From contig NZ_JAGGOT010000051.1 in NCBI RefSeq assembly GCF_018614195.1, forward strand, positions 124,001 to 188,000: a stretch of 64,000 nt of DNA, read 5' to 3'. Position numbers and translations under genes: made by a program. This DNA is from Streptomyces sp. ISL-43. GTDB taxonomy: Bacteria > Actinomycetota > Actinomycetes > Streptomycetales > Streptomycetaceae. Shown here piece by piece: positions 26,591 through 38,077 of the stretch (position 1 is the first letter of the stretch; each line of letters starts with the position of its first letter). Under the pieces are notes generated by a model that had not been told where the DNA came from, did not search any database, and was given only the letters and a program-made list of their open reading frames with translations.

Positions 26591-26899
26591 AGTGCGTTAT
26601 AAATTGAGAGTGGCAAGGAGTGGGTATTCCTTTTTGCCTTCCTCGTCCGCTCTGGACGGACAAGCCCTTCCGCGCATCGGCGACGCACCGCGTACAGCGA
26701 TTTCGCCGGCCTCACGAGCACGCCTGCTGCGACTGTCCGTCAGGACAGCGGCAGCCTCCATTCCGCGGTTTGACGTGCGTGGGTACGGATACTCACCGCG
26801 GCCGGGCGGGCCCGCCGGGTTCACAGGCCGGCGGTCCGCCGCGGATGGGCGCGGCGCTGCTGGGAGAGGTCGACGGGGTGCGACAGCGGGAGCCGCTGC

Positions 26900-27310
26900 C
26901 TACGCGCAGGAAGCGCACAGCCCGCGGTAGGTGACCTCGACCCCGGACACCGTGAAGCCGAACCGTTCCCCGTCCGGGAGGTCGGCCAGCGGGTCACCGC
27001 TCGGGTGGACGTCGCGGATCAGGCCGCAGCCGGAACAGACCAAGTGCTGGTGCGGGTGGTGGGCGTTGGGATCGTAGCGTTTCGCCCGGCCGTCGGAGGT
27101 GACCTCCAAGACCTCGCCGAGGGAGACCATTTCGCCCAGGGCGTTGTAGACCGTGGCCCGGGAGATCTCCGGCAGCCGCTCCACCGCGCGGGCGTGCACC
27201 TCGTCGGCCGTGAGGTGCACGTGGTCGCCGTCGAGCACCTGCGCGACGACGCGCCTCTGCGATGTCATCCGCCAGCCGCGCCCTCGCAGCCGTTCCAGCA
27301 GGTCACTCAT
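26900..27310 (-). CDS. Fur-family repressor, divergent from katG
   Basis: 136 residues. Winged-helix DNA-binding domain with MTSQRRVVAQVL and SRATVYNAL recognition helix, HHPHQH metal site, and two Cys pairs (CSGCG, CASC) for structural zinc. The pairing with katG is the classic FurA/FurS/CatR arrangement in actinobacteria, where a redox-sensitive Fur represses catalase-peroxidase. Here the two genes are divergent with 299 bases between, rather than co-directional. Confidence 0.9.
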   Translation of the reverse strand: MSDLLERLRGRGWRMTSQRRVVAQVLDGDHVHLTADEVHARAVERLPEISRATVYNALGEMVSLGEVLEVTSDGRAKRYDPNAHHPHQHLVCSGCGLIRDVHPSGDPLADLPDGERFGFTVSGVEVTYRGLCASCA

Positions 27311-27609
27311 ATCGGCTCAACCTTTCAGGTTCGGTGGGACATCGCGGAACTACCGACGGACGTCCGGGATCCGACTGGATGTGGCCTTGGTGTCTTTCTT
27401 GACTTGGATTCTGTCCATCGTAGGATCGGATTCGTTGACAGCCAAGGGACAGGAAGACTCCAGAGCAGCGGGAGACTGGATGTGACCGACCTCGGCGCCG
27501 GTAAGTCCCGCCAAGCCGGGGCCCGTTACCCGGGCCCCGCGCCCAGAATGTTCCACCGCATGCAGTTCCTGATCACCGAGGCCGCCTGGTCCGGTCCGGA
27601 AGGATTCCC
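27311..27609. promoter_or_regulatory. Shared fur/katG control region
   Basis: 299 bases between divergent starts. The patch TTTCTTGACTTGGATTCTG (near 27396-27415) offers a TTGACT -35-like box and is the AT-richest part, a likely Fur operator/promoter for katG. GGAAGGA before 27610 is the katG ribosome site. No clean Fur palindrome was identified by eye. Confidence 0.4.
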
Positions 27610-29841
<2,232 letters not shown>

Positions 29842-29848
29842 TCACGCA

Positions 29849-29880
29849 GTCCGGGCCGGCCGACACCGGCCGGCCCGGAC
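29849..29880 (+). terminator. katG terminator
   Basis: Perfect 14-bp arms GTCCGGGCCGGCCG and CGGCCGGCCCGGAC with an ACAC loop, 7 bases after the katG stop. Confidence 0.85.
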
Positions 29881-29945
29881 GGCCGTAGGCGTTTCCCGTG
29901 TGGCGGTTCTTCGTGGTCTTCGTGTTCTTCGTGTATATCGGACAC

Positions 29946-30443
29946 GTGAACGACGAAGGCCGGCTCGCTCTGGAACTCCTGCACCGACTCGACCGGCTGC
30001 CGGGCCCGCGGCACATGGAGTTCCCCGACGGATTCGACAATCAACGGGCCAAGGACCGGGCCACAGCCCTGTCCGAGCGTCTGGAGCGCGATTTCGGAAG
30101 TCCTTGCCCTGTCGGCGGCATGCAGGACGCCGCTGCCTACTTCACCGTCAGTGTCCCGCCGGAGGTGACGGAAGCCCGGTGGCCCATCCGAGTCTGGTTG
30201 AGCAACCACGGCGATCTCGCCTCGATCTCTCCGCCCTCCGGTTTCCCCGACCGCGTGTCCGCCGGCCTCACCGAAGGCACCGTCGCCGAGGCGGACGGCC
30301 TCCGCCTGGAAGCAGCGCTGTCCGACTTGGAGTACGTACGCGTCCCGCACCACCTCTTGAAGCGTGACTACGACGGCGCCCACACCGACTGGGCATGGGT
30401 GGGCAACCCCAATTGGTGGATCCGCTTCTTCTACCACCTCTGA
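29946..30443 (+). CDS. Conserved hypothetical protein upstream of the SUKH gene
   Basis: 165 residues from GTG 29946 (VNDEGRLALELLHRLDRLPG). A longer frame from 29898 would add a repetitive Phe/Val-rich N-terminus (FFVVFVFFVYIG), less likely to be translated. Ends with an aromatic-rich WAWVGNPNWWIRFFYHL segment. No family recognised. Located 57 bases before a SUKH-HEAT gene on the same strand, so the two may be an operon of immunity-like proteins. Confidence 0.6.
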   Translation: MNDEGRLALELLHRLDRLPGPRHMEFPDGFDNQRAKDRATALSERLERDFGSPCPVGGMQDAAAYFTVSVPPEVTEARWPIRVWLSNHGDLASISPPSGFPDRVSAGLTEGTVAEADGLRLEAALSDLEYVRVPHHLLKRDYDGAHTDWAWVGNPNWWIRFFYHL

Positions 30444-30500
30444 ACCCGGGTCCTGCATACTTGCGACTCGGACCCCTCTCCCCCTTGAGAAGAAGTACCT

Positions 30501-31430
30501 GTGGACGCCAGGATCAACCGGATCCGAACCAAGCTCTCCATGCTCCCGGACGCGGAGAAGGCCGTACTCGGCCCCGTGCTGACCGAGGCGCAGATCTCGG
30601 AATTCGAGGACACGCACGGTGTCCGGCTGCCCGAGGAATTCCGCCGCTTCCTCACCCGGATCGGGCACGGCGGATACGGTCCCACCTACGGGCTGCTGCC
30701 GATGGAGAAGTGGACCGGACAGCCCGGCACGGCACGGCTCGCCGAACCCTTCCCGATCGTCCCCGACCTGGACGTCCCCACCGGCCCGGATGACCGGGGA
30801 GACCTCACGGGCTCGTTCCCCGGCACCATCGAGGTCGTCTACCGGGGCTGCAGCGACTCCACGCTGCTCGTCGTCACAGGCCCCGGGCGCGGGCGCCTGG
30901 TCGAGGCCAACGGCGAGGGGTTCTTCGCTCCCCGCTTCCACGCCGACCCCGATTTCCTTTCCTGGTACGAGCGGTGGCTCGACTTCGTACTGACCGGACA
31001 CCACAACCTCAACTGGTTCGCCGACCAGATGGCCGGCAGCGAGGTCCAGCTCGTGGCCACACTCCTCGGCGACGAACTTCCGGCCAGGCGGCGAGCCGCC
31101 GCCTACACGTTCATCACCCACCCGGAGCCGAGCGTCGACCTGCCCGGGCGACTGCTGCGGGCGCTGACCACGGAGCCCCACCCGGCTGTCCGCGAAACGA
31201 TCCTCCGCGCCCTGGCCGCCCAGGGAGAACACGGCCGGGACCTGCTCACCCGCGCCCTCACCGATCCGGTCCCCGGCGTCCGCGCCCTCGCGGCCATCCT
31301 GATGACGACGCGCACGCCGCAGGCGTGGCACCTCCCGCCCCGGCTACGGGAGGTGCTCGGCCGACACCTGGCGAACGAGACGGACGACTCGGTACGCGAC
31401 GCCATTTCACGGACACTCGATCTGACGTGA
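30501..31430 (+). CDS. SMI1/KNR4 (SUKH) protein with C-terminal HEAT-like repeats
   Basis: 309 residues. The N-terminal SUKH domain (about 20-160) carries LTEAQISEFEDTHGVRLPEEFRRFLTRI and GYGPTYGLLPM, typical of SMI1/KNR4 proteins that often act as toxin immunity proteins. The C-terminal part (about 185-305) has regular Arg/Ala-rich helices that look like HEAT repeats. GTG start with GAGAAG upstream. No toxin gene is adjacent, so it may be an orphan immunity protein or a general regulator. Confidence 0.78.
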   Translation: MDARINRIRTKLSMLPDAEKAVLGPVLTEAQISEFEDTHGVRLPEEFRRFLTRIGHGGYGPTYGLLPMEKWTGQPGTARLAEPFPIVPDLDVPTGPDDRGDLTGSFPGTIEVVYRGCSDSTLLVVTGPGRGRLVEANGEGFFAPRFHADPDFLSWYERWLDFVLTGHHNLNWFADQMAGSEVQLVATLLGDELPARRRAAAYTFITHPEPSVDLPGRLLRALTTEPHPAVRETILRALAAQGEHGRDLLTRALTDPVPGVRALAAILMTTRTPQAWHLPPRLREVLGRHLANETDDSVRDAISRTLDLT

Positions 31431-31519
31431 GGCTCCGCCCGGGCCTCGACCCGTGTCCGACCCGGGGCCGGGGCCGGGAGTCGCAGGCGCCGCGCCGACG
31501 CACGGGCTACGCTGCGGCG

Positions 31520-32749
31520 ATGCGGATCCGCCCTTCTTACATGGATGCGCTGACGGCCGTCGCGCAGACCGGTGTCGCCGTACTGCTGGGCCGGGAGGCC
31601 GTACAGCAGGGCTGGCCGGAGCTCGACCTCGCGGGATTCCTCCTGGTGGGGCTGGTCAACGTGCCGGGCGCCGTCCGGACGAAGGCGCCCGTCGCGGTCT
31701 GCCTCTTCGTGCAGCTGGCGTGGTTCGTGTACGTCACCGCCGGCTACTGGCCCGTGGTGAACTGCCTCGGTCCCATGCTCACCGTGTACACGGTGGCCGC
31801 CCTCTGCCCGCCTCGGACCTCGCTCGCGTGCGCCGCGCTGATGAGCGCCATCTGGATCTACGGCGGACTCCTGGGGCACGGGCCCGGCGGCGGCTCCATG
31901 GCCGCCGTCGTCGCCCAGGCCGTCGTCTTCCCGGCGCTGCTGTGGCGGTTCGGGCTGGTCGCCCGGCGCGCGGCCGATCTGGCCCGGCAACTGCGCCTGG
32001 AGCGGGACGAACGGGCCCGACGGGAGGTCGCCGAGGAACGCGGCCGGATAGCAAGGGAATTGCACGACATCGTGGCCCATCACATGTCCGTCATCTCGGT
32101 GCAGGCGGGTCTGGCCCGCTTCGTCTTCTCCTCCGCGCCCGCCACCGCGACGGCAGCCCTGCGCACCATCGAGGACACCAGCTCCGAAGCACTCGACGAA
32201 CTGCGCCGGATGCTGAGCCTGTTGCGGGCCGGCGAGCCCGAGGACCGGGCGGGTGGAGCGGAGGCGACCGGGCCCGGCTGGGCCGGGACGGGGGACCGTG
32301 ACGCGCCGATGCCGGGACTGTCCCGGCTGGCGGAGATGGCCGAGCGGGTCCGGGCGGTCGGGGTGCCGGTCGAGCTGCGGGTCACGGGGGAACCGAGGGC
32401 GCTGGCCCCGGGGGTGGAGCTGTGCGCCTACCGGGTGGTCCAGGAGGCCCTCACCAACGTGCTCAAGCACGCCCGGCACGCCAGCGTGACCGTCGAACTC
32501 GACTACCGGCCCTCGCACATCGGCGTCACGGTCACCGACGACGGCGCGGGAGGGGGAGGAGGACCGGAAGGGGACGTGGCCAAAGTGCCGCCGGGGGGCG
32601 GGCACGGGCTGATCGGCATGCGCGAGCGGGCCAGGCTCTACGGGGGAACCATCGGCATCGGCCCCCGCAGCGAGGGCGGGTACGCCGTGTGCCTCACTCT
32701 GCCGACTTCCGCACGGACCGTACCGCGGGGGGACGATCGACCGGAATGA
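31520..32749 (+). CDS. Orphan two-component sensor histidine kinase (HisKA_3 type)
   Basis: 409 residues. N-terminal membrane domain of four to five helices (about 8-145), a coiled linker, dimerisation helix with phospho-acceptor His182 in RIARELHDIVAHHMS, then HATPase_c with an N-box (VQEALTNVLKHA), VTDDGAG and GHGLIGMRERA. NarL-type response regulators usually follow directly. Here a hairpin starts immediately after the stop and no receiver domain is found, so the kinase is orphan or its partner was deleted. Confidence 0.9.
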   Translation: MRIRPSYMDALTAVAQTGVAVLLGREAVQQGWPELDLAGFLLVGLVNVPGAVRTKAPVAVCLFVQLAWFVYVTAGYWPVVNCLGPMLTVYTVAALCPPRTSLACAALMSAIWIYGGLLGHGPGGGSMAAVVAQAVVFPALLWRFGLVARRAADLARQLRLERDERARREVAEERGRIARELHDIVAHHMSVISVQAGLARFVFSSAPATATAALRTIEDTSSEALDELRRMLSLLRAGEPEDRAGGAEATGPGWAGTGDRDAPMPGLSRLAEMAERVRAVGVPVELRVTGEPRALAPGVELCAYRVVQEALTNVLKHARHASVTVELDYRPSHIGVTVTDDGAGGGGGPEGDVAKVPPGGGHGLIGMRERARLYGGTIGIGPRSEGGYAVCLTLPTSARTVPRGDDRPE

Positions 32750-32750
32750 C

Positions 32751-32779
32751 CGCCCCGCCCCACGCGGGGGTACGGGGCG
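32751..32779 (+). terminator. Hairpin directly after the kinase stop
   Basis: Outer arms CGCCCCG (32751-32757) and CGGGGCG (32773-32779) with inner CCCC/GGGG pairing. It begins two bases after the kinase stop codon, supporting a single-gene unit. Confidence 0.6.
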
Positions 32780-32828
32780 CCGACGTACTCCGGCGGCGCC
32801 GGCCGGGAAACGGGAGGCGAGTACTCCG

Positions 32829-32975
32829 GTGCCGACGGGACATTTTCCCGCGTATGACGGTGCCGACTTGTCGACGGCCCTTTCCTGTACGGCGGAGCAG
32901 TTGCGAAGGGCCGTGGTCCACGCCGACGCCAAGCTGCCCCCCGGCATCGCCGTCGACCCCGGTGCGGCCGACTGA
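32829..32975 (+). CDS. Possible 48-residue protein after the orphan kinase
   Basis: GTG start preceded by GGGAGGCGA at proper spacing; encodes VPTGHFPAYDGADL... ending AVDPGAAD. Soluble, no family recognised. It could be a real small gene or a fragment left by loss of a response-regulator gene. Modest codon-bias support. Confidence 0.35.
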   Translation: MPTGHFPAYDGADLSTALSCTAEQLRRAVVHADAKLPPGIAVDPGAAD

Positions 32976-33100
32976 TCGGCACGCCGGGCAGTGCGCAGAC
33001 CCCTCGCCCGTGGGACTGGACGGGGGAATGACCGGCGCCGGGCGGGCGCGGGGTGGTGTCGGGGCGGGGGAGTCGCTGCGGGTGAGGTGAGGATCGGGGC

Positions 33101-33967
33101 ATGGGCTTCGTACCGCCGGTCCTCTTCGCGCTGTTCGCGGCGCTCAGCAACGCGCTCGCGACGGTCCTCCAGCGGCGGGCGGCGCTCACCGTGCCGCAGA
33201 GCGACGGCTTCCGGTTCGGACTCGTCCTCGACCTGATGCGGCGGCCGCTGTGGATCGGCGGGATCCTGGCGGTGATCGCGGCAGGCGTCGGACAGGCCGC
33301 CGCGCTCGCCACGGGCGCGCTGGCCCTCGTACAGCCCTTGTTCGTAATGGAGTTGCCGCTCGCGCTGCTGATCGCCTCGCTCGTGGCGCGCAGCCGACTG
33401 CCCGGCGCGCTCTGGCTCGCGGTGGTGGGAGTGGTGGCCGGGCTCGGGATCGTACTGGTGGCCGCCTCGCCGGCCGGGAACCGTACGCACGTCCCGCTCG
33501 ACCGGTGGGTCCTGGCACTGGCGGCCTGCGCGGCGGCGGTGGCCGTACTGGCCGCGGTCGGACTGCGACGGCCGCCCGGCCGGATGCGGGCCGGATGTCT
33601 CGGCGCGGCCACCGCCGTCTGCTACGCGCTCACGGCCGCTCTGATGAAGTCGGCCATGCACGTACTCGACGAGGAGGGCATCGGCGGATTCCTGAGGACG
33701 TGGGAGACGTACGCCTTCGCCGCGAGCGGCATCTGCGCCCTGCTGCTCCTCGAACACGCCATGCAGGGGGGCCCGCTGGTCGCCTCGCAGCCCGCGCTGA
33801 CCCTCGGCGACGCGGGCGTGAGCGTCGCGCTGGGGGTGCTGCTGTACGAGGAACACCTGCGGACGCACTGGTGGTTGGTCCCCCAGCTGCTCGGCCTGGT
33901 CCTGATCGGCGCCGGAGTACTCGCCCTGGCGCGCGGCGGCGAGGGGGCCGAGCCCGGCGCGCCGTGA
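33101..33967 (+). CDS. DMT-superfamily (EamA-like) membrane transporter
   Basis: 288 residues with nine to ten predicted membrane helices arranged as two EamA-like halves, each rich in Ala/Leu/Gly. Begins MGFVPPVLFALFAALSNALATVLQRRAAL, the usual start of this Streptomyces group. GTGAGG ribosome site upstream. Substrate unknown; standalone gene. Confidence 0.85.
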   Translation: MGFVPPVLFALFAALSNALATVLQRRAALTVPQSDGFRFGLVLDLMRRPLWIGGILAVIAAGVGQAAALATGALALVQPLFVMELPLALLIASLVARSRLPGALWLAVVGVVAGLGIVLVAASPAGNRTHVPLDRWVLALAACAAAVAVLAAVGLRRPPGRMRAGCLGAATAVCYALTAALMKSAMHVLDEEGIGGFLRTWETYAFAASGICALLLLEHAMQGGPLVASQPALTLGDAGVSVALGVLLYEEHLRTHWWLVPQLLGLVLIGAGVLALARGGEGAEPGAP

Positions 33968-34006
33968 GCGCCGCGTGGACGACCCGGTGGTTTCGCCGGC
34001 GCCGTT

Positions 34007-34576
34007 CTACGGGTGGTAGAGCGCTCGGGCACGCGCGGAGTCGACCGGCCCGTCCTGGGGCAGGTGCAGGAAGTGGTCCAGCTGCCATGCCTGCGCACTG
34101 CCTGCCTGGCGGTTGGTGGTGGCCACCCACGGCGGGTAGACGCGGAAGGCGCGCTTCCCGCCGGCGTCGTTCGCCGAGACGACACCGTGCCGGCGGAGCG
34201 CGTCCATGGGGAAGACGAACTGGCCGAAGCGGTGCTGGTCGCGGCTGCTGATGACGAAGAGGTCGACGGCGTCCGCGGTGTCGAAGGGCTGGATGGGTCC
34301 GGTCGCGGACCTCTTCCATACGGTGACGAACTGTCCGGCCTTCGCCGGGGTCGTCCTGGCCGCGCGGAACCGGACGGAGAGGCCGTCAAGGGTGAAGGTG
34401 TGGGCGGCGTACTCGGCGCTCTCCGCCTCGGGGACCGGCTGCGAACAGCTGAACCCGCAGGGGTCGTAGACGAGCGCCTTCGCCGCCAGGAGATCGCTGT
34501 GGACCGGGGCGGTATCCGACCAGGGTGTGGGGCCGGCGGGGTGGAGGCCGGTCGCGTGCTCGTCCTTCGTCGTCAT
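34007..34576 (-). CDS. MepB family protein
   Basis: 189 residues, soluble. Conserved MepB features: YDPCGFSCSQPVPEAESAEYAAHTFTLDG near the N-terminus, VTVWKR, SSRDQHRFGQFVFP and FRVYPPWV toward the C-terminus. In Staphylococcus mepB is linked to the MepRA multidrug locus, but its molecular function is unknown. Convergent with the DMT transporter gene. Confidence 0.85.
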   Translation of the reverse strand: MTTKDEHATGLHPAGPTPWSDTAPVHSDLLAAKALVYDPCGFSCSQPVPEAESAEYAAHTFTLDGLSVRFRAARTTPAKAGQFVTVWKRSATGPIQPFDTADAVDLFVISSRDQHRFGQFVFPMDALRRHGVVSANDAGGKRAFRVYPPWVATTNRQAGSAQAWQLDHFLHLPQDGPVDSARARALYHP

Positions 34577-34644
34577 TGGTTCACCCTGTCACGGTGCCTG
34601 GGGTGCGGTGTTCACCCTGCCCCCGCTCCAGCCGGGCGAGAGCG

Positions 34645-34675
34645 GGCCTTCGGACGTCCCGGCCGTCCGAAGGCC
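34645..34675 (-). terminator. Terminator of the Liv operon
   Basis: Perfect 12-bp arms GGCCTTCGGACG and CGTCCGAAGGCC around a 7-base loop, about 35 bases downstream of the substrate-binding-protein stop on the minus strand. Confidence 0.8.
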
Positions 34676-34708
34676 TTGCCGTCGTACGGGTACGCGTGCC
34701 CCGGTGTC

Positions 34709-35971
34709 TCAGGAGGCGGGCGTGAACTTCGCCGCGGCGGGCGCCGTCGAGGCCTCCTTCACCACCTTCATGCCGCCCGGGACCGTCGCGTCGGGCTTCA
34801 TGATCACGCTCTGCCGGGTCGAGGGGGCCTTGGGGTCCGAGAAGTCGTGGGTGATGCCGAAGCCGTTGTCGTAGGACTTCAGGCTCAGCAGCGCCTTGCG
34901 GATGCCCTCGCGGGTCAGGTCCTTGTCGGCGCAGGCCTTCTTCAGCACCTCCCCGAAGAGCGAGCCGGCGGTGAATCCGGCCACGACGCCGTTGTCGAGA
35001 CCGGCATCCGGGTACTCCGCCTTGTACGCGGCGGCGAGCGCGGCCGGACCCGCCTCGGTGGAGCCGATCGGCAGGGCCGAGGAGGCGACGTAGTAGTCCT
35101 TCTGCAGTGCCGCGCCGGCCGGGGTGGCCAACAGCTGGGGCGAGAAGGCCGAGTTGTTGCCGACGAACGGTACGTTCCACCCCCCGGCCGCGGCGACCCC
35201 GACGAGCGAGGCGGCCTGGCGGGGGCCGGCGCTGACGACCACGGCCTTGACCCCGGCCTGCTTGAGTGCGGCGACCTGGGCCGTCATGTCGTTGTCGGTC
35301 GGCTTGATCTTCTGTTCGACGATGGTCAGCCCGGCTTCCTTGGCCGCGTGCTTGGCCCCGGTGAGCGCGTTCTCGCCGTAGTCGCCCTCGAAGTAGACGT
35401 GCCCGACCTTGTCGCCCGAGGCGATCCGCTTCTGGTCGAGCAGGAAGCCGATGGCGTTGACGGTCTCGATGTCGTACGTCGCGCCCACCGTACGGATGTA
35501 CGGACTGCCCAGCAGCGAGGCGGACCAGGCCTGCGGGATGACCAGGCCCTTGTCCTGGCCGTCGATCCGCTGCTCGACGGCGGCGACGAACGGCGATCCG
35601 ATGAACTGGGTGAAGCCCAGCACCGTGGGCTCCAGCTCGGTGTAGGCGGCGAGGGCCTTCTGGGGGTCGTAGCCGTGGTCGCGCACGGTCAGCTCGATCG
35701 TGCGGCCGCAGATGCCGCCGGCCGCGTTCGCCTGCTTGACCCAGAGCTGCTGCGCCTGGGTGACGCTCTTGCCGAGCGAGGCGTAGACACCGGTCATGTC
35801 GGTGAGCGCGCCGAGCCGGATGACCGTGTCGCTCACCCCGGCTCCGGCCTTCACGCCGCCGGCCGCGGGCTTGTCACCGGCATCGGTCTTGGCCTTGCCG
35901 CTGCACCCGGCGGCGCCGGTCAGGACGAGTGCGGCCGCCAGGGCCGCGGTACCGAGCCTTCTTGTGTTCAC
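34709..35971 (-). CDS. Branched-chain amino acid/amide ABC transporter substrate-binding lipoprotein
   Basis: 420 residues. Lipoprotein signal peptide with lipobox LTGAAGC (Cys near 23), then a periplasmic-binding-protein type 1 fold of the Liv/amide family (IRLGALTDMTGVYASLGK, VGHVYFEGDYGENAL, VVAGFTAGSLFGEVL). Last gene of a five-gene importer operon; GTG overlaps the LivM stop (GTGA). The ligand could be branched-chain amino acids, urea, amides or aromatic acids. Confidence 0.9.
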   Translation of the reverse strand: MNTRRLGTAALAAALVLTGAAGCSGKAKTDAGDKPAAGGVKAGAGVSDTVIRLGALTDMTGVYASLGKSVTQAQQLWVKQANAAGGICGRTIELTVRDHGYDPQKALAAYTELEPTVLGFTQFIGSPFVAAVEQRIDGQDKGLVIPQAWSASLLGSPYIRTVGATYDIETVNAIGFLLDQKRIASGDKVGHVYFEGDYGENALTGAKHAAKEAGLTIVEQKIKPTDNDMTAQVAALKQAGVKAVVVSAGPRQAASLVGVAAAGGWNVPFVGNNSAFSPQLLATPAGAALQKDYYVASSALPIGSTEAGPAALAAAYKAEYPDAGLDNGVVAGFTAGSLFGEVLKKACADKDLTREGIRKALLSLKSYDNGFGITHDFSDPKAPSTRQSVIMKPDATVPGGMKVVKEASTAPAAAKFTPAS

Positions 35972-37194
35972 GTGCGCTCCTTCGGGAGTGTGGACCGGGT
36001 CCGGACGATCCGGGTGGTGCCGCCGATGCGGGCGAGGCCGCCGGGGAGGAACAGGACGACCACGACGACGGCCGCGCCGTAGAGGTAGCGGGAGGCCTCG
36101 CCCGGGGAGACCCCGCCGGTCCCGGGCGCGGACACCAACGGGAGGCTGTCGCTGTACCGGGCGAGGAGCTGGGGCAGCAGGGAGACGAAGACCGCGCCGA
36201 CCACGGCGCCCGCGACCGTGCCGAGGCCGCCGATGACGATCATGGCGAGGTACTCCAGGGACAGGACCATGCCGAAGTAGTCCGGCACGGTGCGCTGGAA
36301 GACCAGGGCGAGCAGTACGCCGGCCAGCCCCGCGTACATCGACGACAGGACGAAGACGGCGGCCCGGGTCCGGGCGACCGGCACTCCCATCACCCCCGCG
36401 GCGATGCGGTGGTCGCGCAGGGCGTTCATGGCACGGCCGGGCCGGCCGCGCAGGATCCCGCGCGCGAACAGGGAGCCGGCGAGGAGGGCGGCGAGGGCGA
36501 CGTACCAGAGCTTCTCGGCGGACTGGAAGGGGACGGCGGCGATGACGGTCTCGGTGTCGTCGAAGGTGAGGCCGAAGAGGGACAGCGGCTCCACGGCGCG
36601 ACCGTTGAAGCCGCCGGTGAGGCTGGTGGCGTTGAAGAGCAGGTGCTGGCCGATGAAGATCAGCGCGAGGGTCGCGATGCCGAGGTACGCGCCGCTCAGC
36701 CGGCCCGCGATCGGGCTGAAGAGACCGCCCGCCGCCCCGGCGACGGCGACGGCGAGGATCGCGGCGAGCCAGCTGGGCAGGCCGAGCCCGACGAGCGTGT
36801 GGCCGCCGGCCGTGCTCCCGTCCCCGGCGAGCGCGCAGTAGCCGTACGCGCCCACGGCGAGGAAGAAGGCGTGGCCCATGGACAGTTGACCCGTGGCTCC
36901 GGTCAGCAGGTTGAGCCCGATGGCACCGATGGCGGCGGCCATGGCGAAGAGCCCGGCCTGCAGCCAGAACCGGTCGAGGTAGAAGGGCAGCGCGAGCAGC
37001 ACCGCGCCCGCGGCCGCCGCCGCCACCGTCCGGGTCCGGGTGCGGAGCCACCCGGGCCGGACGGTCCTCCCGGCAACGGCGCCCGGCGGGCGCGAGTTCC
37101 CCGCCGCACGACTCGGGGGAGTGGGTGTGGGTGTGGGTGTGGGTGTGCGGGCCGGGTCCTCGGCGTGCCCGGCGGGGCTCCGGGTGTCAGACAC
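35968..37194 (-). CDS. livM: ABC transporter permease, LivM type
   Basis: 408 residues. A disordered N-terminus with a TPTPTPTPTP run (encoded by GTGGGT repeats near 37122-37146) precedes about ten membrane helices. LivM motifs are present (GATGQLSMGHAFFLAVGAY, GPNLLTG-like LNLLTG, GGLGTVAGAVVGA). GTG start overlaps the LivH stop by 8 bases. Transports the substrate bound by the lipoprotein encoded next, energised by LivG/LivF. Confidence 0.92.
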   Translation of the reverse strand: MSDTRSPAGHAEDPARTPTPTPTPTPPSRAAGNSRPPGAVAGRTVRPGWLRTRTRTVAAAAAGAVLLALPFYLDRFWLQAGLFAMAAAIGAIGLNLLTGATGQLSMGHAFFLAVGAYGYCALAGDGSTAGGHTLVGLGLPSWLAAILAVAVAGAAGGLFSPIAGRLSGAYLGIATLALIFIGQHLLFNATSLTGGFNGRAVEPLSLFGLTFDDTETVIAAVPFQSAEKLWYVALAALLAGSLFARGILRGRPGRAMNALRDHRIAAGVMGVPVARTRAAVFVLSSMYAGLAGVLLALVFQRTVPDYFGMVLSLEYLAMIVIGGLGTVAGAVVGAVFVSLLPQLLARYSDSLPLVSAPGTGGVSPGEASRYLYGAAVVVVVLFLPGGLARIGGTTRIVRTRSTLPKERT

Positions 37195-38077
37195 GGGCGA
37201 GCTCCTTCGTACCGAAGAGTCCGGCCGGACGGACCAGGAGGACTGCGACCATGACCACGTACGGCGCGAGGTCGCCGATGCCCCGGCCGAGGAAGGCCAG
37301 CTGGCCCTGGTAGCCGGTGGCCAGCGCCTCGGTGACTCCGACGATCAGTCCGCCGGCCAGAGCGCCGGTGGTGGAGTCGAGGCCGCCGAGGATCGCCGCC
37401 GGGAAGGCCTTGAGCGCGGCCAAGGAGGTGGCACGCTCCAGGCCTGGCGTCGGGAAGACCGTCAGGAAGAGCGCGGCGACGGCGGCCAGCGCCCCGGCCA
37501 CCGCCCAGGCGGCGAGCGAGACCCGCCCCAGGCGCACGCCCATCAGCGCGGCGGTCTCGGGCCGTTCGGCGGCGGCGCGCATCGCCACCCCCCAGGAGGT
37601 GTGGCGGAACACGAGCAGGAAGACGGTGATCAGCAGGCCGGCGGCCAGGATGGCGGCGATCCGGGTCTGTGCCAGGGTGACGGGGCCGAGATGGACGACG
37701 CGGTCGCCCCACGGGTCGCCGAGCGGCAGCACGTCGGTGCCGATGCGCCGGGTGAGGTCGGTGATGAGGAGGATGTCGACGCCGATGGTGACGATGGCCA
37801 GCACGCTCTGGTCCTGGCCCCGGTAGCGCCGCATCACCAGGAACTCGATGGCCGCCCCGACCGCGGCGGCCGCGAGGGTGCCGACCGCGAGGGCGGGCCA
37901 GAACCCGAGCTCCTCGTGCAGGGTCGCGGTGACGTACCCGCCGGCCAGCAGCAGGGAGGCGTGGGCGAAGTTGACCACCTCGGTGGCCTTGAAGATGATC
38001 ACGAAGCCGAGGGCGATCAGCGCGTAGACGGTACCCATCGAGATTCCGCCGATGAGCAGTTCGAGGAAAGTGATCAC
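37187..38077 (-). CDS. livH: ABC transporter permease, LivH type
   Basis: 296 residues with about eight membrane helices. LivH signature stretches: GTVYALIALGFVIIFKATEVVNFAH, GVAMRAAAERPETAALMGV and FPAAILGGLDSTTGALAGG. GTG start overlaps the LivG stop as GTGA. Pairs with LivM to form the membrane channel. Confidence 0.92.
   Translation of the reverse strand: MITFLELLIGGISMGTVYALIALGFVIIFKATEVVNFAHASLLLAGGYVTATLHEELGFWPALAVGTLAAAAVGAAIEFLVMRRYRGQDQSVLAIVTIGVDILLITDLTRRIGTDVLPLGDPWGDRVVHLGPVTLAQTRIAAILAAGLLITVFLLVFRHTSWGVAMRAAAERPETAALMGVRLGRVSLAAWAVAGALAAVAALFLTVFPTPGLERATSLAALKAFPAAILGGLDSTTGALAGGLIVGVTEALATGYQGQLAFLGRGIGDLAPYVVMVAVLLVRPAGLFGTKELARV

Noticed and set aside
31103..33868. 921-codon minus-strand open frame
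   Set aside because: Antisense to the SUKH, histidine kinase and DMT genes; low-complexity Arg/Gly composition.
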